This document shows positions 47,184 through 55,922 of a stretch of DNA of 64,000 nucleotides, piece by piece; within the stretch, counting starts at the first letter, position 1; the number at the start of each line of letters is the position of its first letter. The stretch lies in NCBI GenBank assembly GCA_963800135.1, contig CAWCZR010000006.1, positions 372,001 to 436,000 of the forward strand. Direction: 5' to 3'. Both the position numbers and the translations under genes were made by a program. The notes under the pieces were generated by a model that ran no database searches, had not been told where the DNA came from, and saw nothing but the letters and a program-made list of their open reading frames with translations. Source of the stretch: DASPSM01 sp963800135. Lineage in GTDB: Bacteria > Planctomycetota > Planctomycetia > Planctomycetales > Planctomycetaceae.

Positions 47184-47657
47184 ATGACCGAAACCAATGC
47201 ACCCACGCACGTCTCTCGAAGCTTGCGGCCTTTTGTCGGCCGCGATCCGTTCGTTGTGCTACGTCAGGAAGTGGATGACCTGCTGAATCGATTCTCCGTC
47301 AATGGGATCGAGAACTGGTTCGCTGGGGTGATGACCCCTTCCGTTGATCTCGTCGAAACGAACGAATCAGTGCAGATCAAGATCGATGTGCCCGGACTCA
47401 AGCCCGACGACATTGAGATCGAACTGTGCCGGCATTCGGTGCGCATCAGCGGTGAGCGTAAGGAAGAGAAGGAGGAAAAGGGGAAGTGTTTCCATCGCGT
47501 CGAGCGGCACGCGGGCAAGTTCAGTCGAACAATCCCGCTTCCTTGCGCCGTGCAGGAAAGCAAGGTTCACGCCGAGTACCACGACGGCGTTCTCAGCATT
47601 CTGCTGCCGAAGGCCGAAGAGGCCAAGGCGCATCGGGTAAAGGTCAGCGCCAAATGA
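47184..47657 (+). CDS. Hsp20/alpha-crystallin small heat-shock protein
   Basis: A 157-residue ATP-independent chaperone. ATG 47184 follows AAGGAG. The alpha-crystallin domain runs from about 50 to 150: PSVDLVETNESVQIKIDVPG, LKPDDIEIEL, VRISGERKEEKEE, FSRTIPLPCAVQESKVHAEY and GVLSILLPKAEE (the conserved GVL motif). The short C-terminal tail RVKVSAK carries a reduced I-x-I-like element. It prevents aggregation during heat or dormancy and forms large oligomers. It is the last recognisable member of the stress island. Confidence 0.96.
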   Translation: MTETNAPTHVSRSLRPFVGRDPFVVLRQEVDDLLNRFSVNGIENWFAGVMTPSVDLVETNESVQIKIDVPGLKPDDIEIELCRHSVRISGERKEEKEEKGKCFHRVERHAGKFSRTIPLPCAVQESKVHAEYHDGVLSILLPKAEEAKAHRVKVSAK

Positions 47658-47831
47658 GGATGGCGAATCTCATTCTCCAGAAGCAGCAACGGCCCGACCG
47701 CGCCGCGAATCACCGGGGGGGGTTTCCCGTTCACGAAGCGGCCGGGGCCTTCTTCCACTCAATCGTGGTCCGATCACGTCGTGCAGGTTCGACAAGCTGA
47801 GTGTCTGTAAGTAGGCCAAGGAGGTCGTGCC

Positions 47832-48957
47832 ATGAATACACCCGTCACCCATCCGCAAGATGGAATCGTGATCGTCGGCGGCGGGATCTCTGGACTATCG
47901 ATTGCCGTGCGACTGTCGGAGTCTGGTCTGCCGGTCACCGTGCTGGAATCGGGATATCTGGGAAACGGCTCTTCGTCGAGGAACCAGGGCTGGCTTTATA
48001 GCGGTGCTTGGTTCGCACCGCGACAGCCTGCGCTGGCACGTGCCTGTCACGAGTCGCTCAAGCAGACGATTGATCTTTGTGACGAATGCTTGGAGCCTGC
48101 CACCCCGTCGATGATCTATCTGTTCTCCTCACCCTCTACGCCTGTCTCCTATTGGACCGACGCATGGGAAGCCGCCGAGATTCCTTATCGACCTGTGTCG
48201 GTCGAGGAAGCGGTTGCTGAAACCGGCGTCACCGGCACCATAGTGCGGCACGCGTTTCGGCTTCCGGACCGCGCGATTCAGACCAACGTCCTCTTAGCGT
48301 TTCTTACAGCCAAAGCTGAGCATCAGGGAGTCGAAATCCGAACGAGGGCACCAGTCAATCGCCTGATAAGAGTCGGTGACGAAATCCGTGGCGTGGTTTA
48401 CGTTAAGTGGCACCGAAATCCCGGCGCGGCTGGTGGTCTTGGCTGCCAACATCGGCGGGGGCGACCTTTGGCCCTATACGATCACAAGAGCGGGTTATCA
48501 AACAGAATTCACGAAGGTTTGCCTGAAGGCCCACTGCTTGACGGTCAAACCGCGGGTGGCCAGCAGCCCATATTGCATCATCGACTTGGACGGTTTTAAC
48601 CATGTCCCTCACGCCAACGTGTCAATTTTTGGCTCGAGCCGCTGGCTTGCCATAACCGATATTCGCGACCGCACGGTCGTCCCAGACGAAGCCAGCCGTT
48701 TGCGGGAGCTGCTGACATCCGCCTATCCACATTTCGACGCAACACAGCACGAAATGCTCGAATGGGCCGGTTGCACGATGCAAGCGATGCACGCAGACCA
48801 GGTCGAACCGGGAGTTGCTCCTATTCCGACCGTCATCGACCACGAATGCGAGCCGCCTCGCGTGAGGAACTTGCTGAGCGTTTTCTCCGGAAGAGCCACA
48901 CTCTGGCCCCGGCTGGCGGAACTCACTCGGAACGCCGTGATAGACAAGATCCACTGA
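47832..48957 (+). CDS. DAO-type FAD-dependent oxidoreductase; one frameshift
   Basis: About 374 residues of D-amino-acid-oxidase/glycine-oxidase type. The FAD dinucleotide fold is IVIVGGGISGLSIAVRLSES, followed by VTVLESGYLGNGSSSRNQGWLYSG. The second part, in another frame, contains LSGTEIPARLVVLAANIGGG, the substrate domain and a final VFSGRATLWPRLAELT. An extra T near 48399 separates the frames within a short beta-hairpin. No membrane segment. The substrate, an amine or amino acid, cannot be told from the sequence. A gap of about 170 bases after hsp20 and a start with weak AAGGAGG (47816-47822) suggest its own promoter. Confidence 0.8.
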
Positions 48958-49074
48958 AAGACTCCGCGTTCGGCTTCTGAGGTCGCCGCCAATTGGCTGA
49001 CCTAAAACCTCCTGGGGTCAGGGCATTCCCAGAGCAGAGTCGATTTCGTCGGAAGGTGATGGGGAGACGACGTC

Positions 49075-49215
49075 ATGCGAGCCGCGAAGCAAACCATCGG
49101 ACGGGCGCACGTGATTGTAATCGGGCTGGTAATTGCGGCCATGTTCCTTTGGCTGTTGTTCGCCCGGCCGCGCTTGCTGGGTCAAGTGCCAGCGGAAAGC
49201 TCGGTTGGTACGTAG
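49075..49215 (+). CDS. 46-residue single-helix membrane peptide
   Basis: A short gene with ATG 49075 preceded by GGGGAG at 8 bases and ending at TAG 49213-49215. The product starts MRAAKQTIGRAHVIVIGLV and continues IAAMFLWLLFARPRLLGQ. This is one strong membrane helix flanked by positive residues, with a short C-terminal tail. No homologue is recognised. It is shorter than common gene-calling limits; the good ribosome-binding site and clean helix make it plausible. Confidence 0.5.
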   Translation: MRAAKQTIGRAHVIVIGLVIAAMFLWLLFARPRLLGQVPAESSVGT

Positions 49216-49403
49216 CTTGGTGGTTGTAAGACTTCCATGCCGGACCGCAAAAACAGTGATTCAAACACGGACACTACTTGGGATGGTTTGAAAAGTTGTG
49301 AATCGCGCCGACCCCTGTCGGTCCCCTTTCCGCAGTCGTGTCCCTTGTCGCATTGCCGCACGTTAAAATCGCTGGCGCCAGCGCTCAAAACAGGGGGAAG
49401 GTC

Positions 49404-49598
49404 GTGGCAGACGCGAAGCGATGTCTGAGGTGCGGGGGCGGAACGCCGGAATTTGGCCGGCTCCACAGCTACGGCAGCGTGACCTTTACCTCTTGGGCGA
49501 AGACCCTATTTGGCATATTCGGTCCTCGGGAGCCGGTCTCTGCGTATGCCTGTCGCAACTGCGGTCACGTTGAATTGGTTTTGGACCGGCCTAAGTAG
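49404..49598 (+). CDS. Small zinc-ribbon protein
   Basis: A 64-residue protein, GTG 49404 after AGGGGGAAGG. It has two Cys pairs, CLRCGG near the N-terminus and CRNCGH near the C-terminus, separated by about 35 residues containing FTSWAKTLFGIFGPREP. This is the layout of a zinc ribbon. Such mini-proteins occur widely, and the function is unknown (nucleic-acid binding or a protein adaptor). It overlaps no other real gene; the decayed recombinase on the opposite strand ends about 120 bases away. Confidence 0.75.
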   Translation: MADAKRCLRCGGGTPEFGRLHSYGSVTFTSWAKTLFGIFGPREPVSAYACRNCGHVELVLDRPK

Positions 49599-49719
49599 GC
49601 GGTGCCGGCTGGCGTGCTCGTTGGTTGTTTGGCTAAGGCACGACGAACGTGCCGACCGAGCTTGTCGGGTTCCCGCCCAAAGCGTTTCTGCATCAGGCGG
49701 ACAAACGGATAACCCCAAC

Positions 49720-50634
49720 TGCCCGTCCCTTGCATCATGGATCAGGCCGGTGAAGAGATTGGGGACGTTGGCCCCCGGTTTGCCGACATGAGACCGGATT
49801 CGCCGATTGAGACCAGACTGGACTTTGTAGAAGAGCTTGTCATCAATGACGGCAGGATAGTAGTCGGGCATCGGGTCGCCTTGAGGAATGCGATCCTTGC
49901 GAGAGCCGTAGCCTTTGTGGGGCTGAAATTCGCCGATCACGGAGCGAGATCGCAGGAGGAACAACAGAGACGAAATCCCCCAGCCCTTCGGATTGATCGG
50001 TGGGACTTCCTGCTTGTTGAGTCGCTGGACGATTTGCCATGCCCCAAGCCCCTGTGCCGCCCATTGGAAAATCTGCTTGACGATCGCCACACGCTCGGGG
50101 ATTTTCCTCCAGGTCTTTCCATCCTCATCTAACTTGAGCCATGACGGCCCTTTGGCTGTCATCTTCTTGGCCTTGGGATTTTCAGCGAGGAGCTTTCGCT
50201 TCTGGTCCCATTTCTCTGCGACCCGAAAGCCCTTTGTCTTCGACTCCTCATGCGCCGGAATGCCGTCACCACGATCTCGATCAGGACGGAGAAATCGTTG
50301 ACGGTCTGGGCATTGATGACCCGCTCGGGAATCCGGGTGACGATGGTGACGCCTGCCTCGACGATTTGCTGGATGAGGTTGATCGCCTTCATCGCCTCGT
50401 TGCGGCTGAGACGATCCAAGTCTCACACGCCTTGAGGAACAGCCCGAGGGCTCCGGTCTCAGCGTTCTTCCCCTTGAACGACGAGATTGCCAAGTCCTCA
50501 AGTTTCAAAGAGCGATCGAGCGTGTGGCCGTGCTCAGCGCAATACGTCTCAGCCCATTCCCTTTGACGACGGAGACTGTCTCCCTTACTTTGTTTCTTGC
50601 TGGAAAATCGGACGTAGCTGTAGGCGGTTGCCAT
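49720..50634 (-). pseudogene. Decayed large serine recombinase
   Basis: Three frames carry parts of one serine recombinase. From ATG 50634: AYSYVRFSSKKQSKGDSLRRQ, with the catalytic Ser11 and Arg9. From about 50415: LDRLSRNEAMKAINLIQQIV and PERVINAQTV. From about 50255: AHEESKTKGFRVAEKW, then the recombinase domain, GISSLLFLLRSRSVIGEFQPH, and NLFTGLIHDARDG at about 49725, where homology stops. The first break lacks about 12 residues that normally precede LDRLSR, and the zinc-ribbon/coiled-coil C-terminus is missing. So this is real decay, not only an indel error. It marks an old mobile element; no attachment repeats were identified. Confidence 0.8.
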
Positions 50635-50674
50635 TTGTCAGGACTTTCCAATTTGTCAGGTCAGGGGGGTATCT

Positions 50675-51175
50675 GTGCAGGACTGGAAACGCATCACGAT
50701 GGCGGACTTGGCGATGCTCCCCGTTGGTTTCCAGGCTACGATACCGGAATCATACAATGATGAAAACCTGCACATGAACGTGATGTGGTTCACGCACCTG
50801 TTTTCGTGCGCGTTGATGGAGGTCTGGAACCAGGTCGGGCTCACGGCCGAGTATTTCGAGAAGAGCCACGCGACGACCTTCGCGCTCGAGTCGCATGTCC
50901 GATATTTCCACGAGGTCCGCGTGGGGCAGCAGGTGACCGTGCGCACGCGGGCCATCGCGCGCTCCGACAAGCGATTTCACATTCTGCATTTCATGTCGAA
51001 CGACGACGCGGGCCAGCTAGCCGCCACCTTGGAGGCGATCGGCACCCACGTCGATTTCCAGATTCGCAAATCGTCCCCATTTCCGCCCCACATCACGGCA
51101 GCTTTCGATCGGCTTCTGGCCGAGCATTCCCAGCTGTCCTGGCCGGCTCCGCTGTGCGGCGCCATGCACGTGTGA
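50675..51175 (+). CDS. Hotdog-fold acyl-CoA thioesterase
   Basis: A 166-residue 4-hydroxybenzoyl-CoA-thioesterase-like protein. GTG 50675 follows GGGGGGTAT. The characteristic first strand-helix turn is ENLHMNVMWFTHLF (H-x-N-x-x-W, near residue 30), then the long helix ALMEVWNQVGL and strands ALESHVRYFHEVRVGQQVTV and FHILHFMSNDDAGQLAATLE. The usual catalytic Asp of DxNxHxN is replaced around SYNDENLHMN, which retains Asp. Members of this branch occur beside carnitine or fatty-acid catabolism genes, but no such neighbour is here. Confidence 0.8.
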   Translation: MQDWKRITMADLAMLPVGFQATIPESYNDENLHMNVMWFTHLFSCALMEVWNQVGLTAEYFEKSHATTFALESHVRYFHEVRVGQQVTVRTRAIARSDKRFHILHFMSNDDAGQLAATLEAIGTHVDFQIRKSSPFPPHITAAFDRLLAEHSQLSWPAPLCGAMHV

Positions 51176-51462
51176 GCGAAAGGCTCAAAGAAACCGCTTA
51201 ACGTGTGCGCTGCTTTTCGCGGCTCGCGAAACGCCGCACTTTTGCGTCCGGCCATTCGGCCGGGCGCACCGGGTTCAGGGCGTGACCCCGCTCGCGACCC
51301 TGCCTTGACGGTTTGCGCAGACTGCGGGGTATAATTGACAGTCGCGGAAGAGCAGCGTCGTGCCGCGTTCGACGCGACCAGAACCGACCGCATGGAGGGG
51401 CCGACATTTCGATGCGCCTCTCCCGGGGCTCGATCCCTTCTCTCGGGGAGAACATAACGCAA

Positions 51463-52519
51463 ATGACCGACTCGGACCGTAACGCGGCGATCGATGAGTC
51501 GATCGAAAAGCTGAATAAGGCCTACAACGCGATTCGCGACCAGATGGGGAAGGTGATCGTCGGCCAGACCGAGGTCATCGATCAACTGTTGATCGCGCTC
51601 TTCAGCCGAGGGCACTGCCTGCTCGAAGGCGTCCCCGGACTGGCCAAGACGCTGATGATCAGCACGCTGGCCCGTTGCCTGTCGATGACCTTCAGCCGCA
51701 TCCAGTTCACCCCCGACCTGATGCCGGCCGACATTACCGGCACCGACGTGCTGCAGGAAAACCGCTCCACCGGCAGTGCGGGAGTTCCGCTTCATCCAGG
51801 GTCCCCTGTTTCACAACTTCGTGCTGGCCGACGAGATCAACCGCACGCCCCCCAAGACGCAGGCGGCGCTGCTCGAGGCGATGCAGGAGCGGCAGGTGAC
51901 GGTCGGCCAGACGCGGCACATCCTGGCGAACCCGTTCTTCGTGCTGGCCACCCAGAACCCGATCGAGCAGGAAGGGACGTATGCCCTGCCCGAGGCCCAG
52001 CAAGACCGGTTCATGTTCAAGGTCTTCGTCCGCTATCCAAGCTTTGCGGAAGAGCGGCAGATCGCCAAGCAGACGACGGGCATCGACGTCGACGAAGTCC
52101 GCACCGTGTTGAACACGGACGAAGTGCTCAGCCTGCAGCGGATCGTGCGACAGGTGCCGGTGACCGATCACGTCGTCAATTACGCGCTGGCTCTCGTGCG
52201 GCAAACGCGAGTGGGCGAGCCGGGGACGCCCGACTTCGTGCAGGAGCTGCTGCGGTGGGGCGCCGGACCGCGGGCCGTCCAGTTCTTGTTGCTGGGAGGC
52301 AAGGCGCGGGCCTTGTTGAACGGTCGGACCTACGTGTCGACCGACGACATCGCTTCGCTGGCCGCCCCCGTGTTGCGGCACCGCGTGGTGACGAACTTTT
52401 CGGCCGAGAGCGAGGGCGTGACGCCGGACCGCGTGATCGAACGCCTGGTCGGTGCGACCCCTGCCAAAGAAGGCGACCTGACGAGTGACCCGCGACTCCG
52501 CAAGATTTTTGCAGCCTGA
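51463..52519 (+). CDS. moxR: MoxR-family AAA+ ATPase; one frameshift
   Basis: About 351 residues. ATG 51463 is preceded by GGGGAG. The Walker A is EGVPGLAKT (about residue 54), Walker B/sensor region is FHNFVLADEINRTPPKTQAALLEAMQERQVT, and the sensor 1 block is FFVLATQNPIEQEGTYALPEAQQDRF. An extra base near 51775 (within RSTGxVREFRF) splits the gene into two frames. MoxR ATPases act with vWA proteins as chaperones or assembly factors for membrane or metal-containing complexes. The following DUF58 and vWA genes form the classical partner set. Confidence 0.92.
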
Positions 52520-53394
52520 GCAGATCTCGAGGATTTCGCGGCTCGAAGTGCGCGCCCGGCGAGATCGTCGAGGGGTTTCTGTCGGGCTTGCACCGCAGCC
52601 CCTATTACGGCCAATCGGTCGAGTTCGTCCAGCACCGGGAGTACGTCCCGGGGGACGACTATCGGCGGATCGACTGGAAGGTCTGGTCCAAAACCGACAA
52701 GTACTACATCAAGCAATACGAAGAGGACACCAACCTCCGCACACTGCTGTTGGTCGACGTCAGCGAGTCGATGAACTACGGCAGCGGAGCGATGACCAAG
52801 TACGACTATGCCTGCACGGTGGCCGCCGCGCTGTCCTACTTGCTGTTGCGGCAATCGGACGCGGTGGCGCTGACGACGTTCGACAATGCGCTCCGCTCGC
52901 GCGTGCCGCCGCGAAGCCGCCAGAGTCACCTGCATTCGATCGTCGAGGCGCTCCAGACCCAGAAGCCGTCAAGCAAGACGGGCATCGAAAAACTGTTGGC
53001 CCAGGTGGCCGAGGAACAGTCGCTCAAGGGCATGGTCGTGCTGATCTCGGACTTGTTCGTCGATCCGCAGGCGCTCGACAAGGGCCTGAGCCTCTTAAGG
53101 CACCGCGGACACGACGTGATGGTCTTTCACATCCTGGACGACGAAGAGCTGGACTTCGACTTTTCGGGGACGACGAAATTTGAGGGGCTGGAAGCGGCCG
53201 GGGACGTGATGTGTGACCCACGTGCCCTGCGGGAAGGTTACCTGACCGCGCTCAACCGGTTTTTGGAGACAATCCGACGCAACTGTTCCCGCCGTCTGAT
53301 CGACTACCAGACGATTCGCACGAGCGAGCACCTGGATGCCGCATTGGCCCACTATTTAAATCACCGCATCGGCATGCGATCCGCGCTGCGCTAA
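52485..53394 (+). CDS. DUF58 (vWA-like) protein; one frameshift
   Basis: About 303 residues. GTG 52485 overlaps the end of moxR by 35 bases. The N-terminal part (FLQPEQISRISRLEVRARR) continues after an extra base near 52564 into IVEGFLSGLHRSPYYGQSVE, then EYVPGDDYRRIDWKVWSKTD, the DUF58 signature. A degenerate MIDAS metal site is LLLVDVSESMNYG, with a later SDLFVD strand. DUF58 proteins are the usual partners of MoxR ATPases. No membrane segment, so it is cytoplasmic. Confidence 0.9.
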
Positions 53395-53522
53395 GGCAAG
53401 CGCGGCCGGCGGCGTTTGGGGCAGCCGCGAGCGAGACGACAGGACCAAACGACATCGCCCCCTAAGGATCTCGCGCCCCTCCACGGAATCGCGCCCGTCA
53501 AAGGAATCCCGACCGGAGTCTC

Positions 53523-55922
53523 ATGAGCGACTGGATCGCCACCCACTTTTTGCATCCCTCGTATGTGCTGCCCGCCGGAGCTGCGCTCCTGGCGGTGCCG
53601 GTGATCATTCACCTGATCAACCGGCTCCGCTTTCGGCGGGTGCGTTTTGCGGCGATGCAGTTCTTGCTGCAGAGCCAGCAGCGCAACCGACGGCGCCTGC
53701 TGATCGAGCAGCTGCTCTTGCTCCTGATAAGGATGGCCATCGTCGCGGCCATCCTGCTCTTGATCTCGCGGCTCGTGCTCGACCCGAGCGCGCTCTGGGC
53801 CTTTCGCGGCGGCAAATCGCACCACGTCGTGCTGCTGGATGACAGCGGCTCGATGCGAGACCGCTGGGGTGAAACATCCGCTTTCAAAGAGGGGCTCTCG
53901 ATCGTGCGGCGGCTCGTCGCCGAAGGAGCCCGCCGCCCCGGCACGCAGCAATGCACGCTCTTGCTCTTGTCGCATCCCGATCGGCCCCTGTTCCTCAAGC
54001 ACGATGTAAACAACGCGTTTGCCGTCGAGCTGGAGAACATCTTCGAGCGGCTGGAATGCAGCCACCAGACCCTCGACCTGGTGAGCGGCGTCGATGCGGC
54101 GGGCAAGCTGCTCGCGCAGGATCCGGGGACGGTGCGGCATCTGCACGTGATTTCCGACTTCCGCGTGTACGACTGGCGCGAGCGCCCGCGCTGCGCACGG
54201 CTTTCAGCGCCGTGGCCAAGACCGGCACGTCGATCGACTTCGCGCGGACCGTGAATGAGCCGCACGACAACCTGGCGATTACCGGTCTGGGGGGCGAAAT
54301 CCGCACGGCGGCTGCCGGCGTACCCGTACGGCTCAAGGCGTCCGTCCGCAACCTCGGCACGAAGGTGGCCACGAACGTCCGCCTGGGCGTGATGGCCGAC
54401 GGCAACCTGTTGCCGCTGGGAGTCGAGATCGAAAAACTCGAGCCCGGGACCGAGCAGTCGCGGGATATCGACGTCAGCTTCAAGAAGGCCGGGAAGCACA
54501 CCGTCGAAGTCCAGCTGCCGGAAGACTCGCTCGCGTCCGACAATCATCGTTACGCGGCGCTCGATATCAGCGTCGCCAATCCGGTCCTGATCATCGATGG
54601 CGATAACGACAGCGACGACGGCTCGTACGTCTCGAATGCCCTGGCCGCCGACCCCACGATCACGGGCTTCGCGCCGCGGGTCGAGAGTCCCGACTTCCTG
54701 ACCCGCGAATCGCTCGATGCGTTCCGCTGCATCTATCTGCTCAACGTGCCCCAGCTGCGTGCCGATGCCATCGATCGGCTGGCGGATTACGTGCGGAGAG
54801 GCGGGGGCATCGCCTGGTTTTTGGGCGGAGTCGTCAACACGGGCTTTTACAACGAAGAGCTGTATACCAAGGCGGGCGGACTGTTCCCGGTGCCTTTGGC
54901 GCGAACGCACAAATCAATGCCGCGACCCGACGCCGATTCCAAAGCCCCCGACCTCTCGTTTGACAATCGGCCGCCGTTTGAGCACTTCTTCGGGCAGGAG
55001 AATCCGTTCATCCAAGGCGTGAAAATCAACACATGGATTCCCGTTTCCGAAAAATGGGTCCGCGACGACAACCGCCGCAAAGACGAAGTCTCGACCATCG
55101 CTCACCTTGTCACGAACGATCCGATTGCCTTCGAGCGGCAATACGGCAAGGGGCGGATCCTCGCCTTCCTGACGACGGCCGGGCCGAAGTGGAACGATTG
55201 GGGCGTCAATCCGAGCGTGGTCATCTTTCACCTCGAGCTGGCAAAGTACATCGCTCGCGAAAACCAGACGCTGGACCACCGCATCGTCGGCGAACCGATT
55301 GACGTGTCCTTCGATCCGGCCGAGTTTTTGGAGACCGTCGAGATCACCGCGCCGGACGCGCACGGCCAGCGTGTCATCCGCGTGAAAGCGACCCGCCCAG
55401 CGGGCGAGTCGACGCCGGGTCCGACCGAGGCAGCTCACGCCAGTTTTCCTCCCGAGCCCCCCGCGGCTGGCCGGCCGGCCAATTCGACCAACACGGGCAA
55501 GACTGGGCCGCCCGCGGCCGCGCCTTCCGGAACGAAGTCGAGCCGCGGAGCGTCCAACAAGAACAAACGTTCGCGTGGTGGCCACCTACGGGGACACGGA
55601 CCTCCCGGGCATGTATATGGTGCGTCTGTTCAAAGACCAGTCGGCCGCGCCCGTGGAGCGCTGGATTTCGTACAACGTGCCGCTGCAGGAGAGCGACCTC
55701 AAGATCGCGACGACACCGGAAATCCTGGCCCGGCTCTCGAACGACGTGCATGTGCAGATCCACGACCCGGGCGCATTCCAGTGGATCGAGGGGCATAGCG
55801 CGTCGCAGGAAGCGCGGACGCTGCTGCTCCTGGTGCTCGCCGTGATGCTGGTCGTCGAACAACTGTTCGCGTTGCGGCTCAGTTATCATCCGCCCGTCGC
55901 GAAGGGAGGGCCGGCGCTATGA
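53523..55922 (+). CDS. BatA-like vWA membrane protein; two frameshifts
   Basis: About 800 residues. The N-terminus is the aerotolerance-operon (BatA) domain with membrane segments LPAGAALLAVPVIIHLIN and LLLLLIRMAIVAAILLLI, followed by a vWA domain with VVLLDDSGSM. The long middle contains beta-sandwich and class-I glutamine-amidotransferase-like segments (LIIDGDNDSDDGSYVSNAL, YVRRGGGIAWFLGG). A Pro/Ser/Thr-rich linker follows, then a beta domain and a final membrane helix (LLLLVLAVMLVVEQLFAL). A missing base near 54188 and another indel between about 55440 and 55575 split it. The stop overlaps the start of the next gene. Confidence 0.83.

Noticed and set aside
49590..49745. Short minus-strand frame beginning near GTGSWGYPF after the recombinase relic
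   Set aside because: It reads somewhat protein-like, but it overlaps the zinc-ribbon end, has no family match I recognise and does not continue the recombinase.
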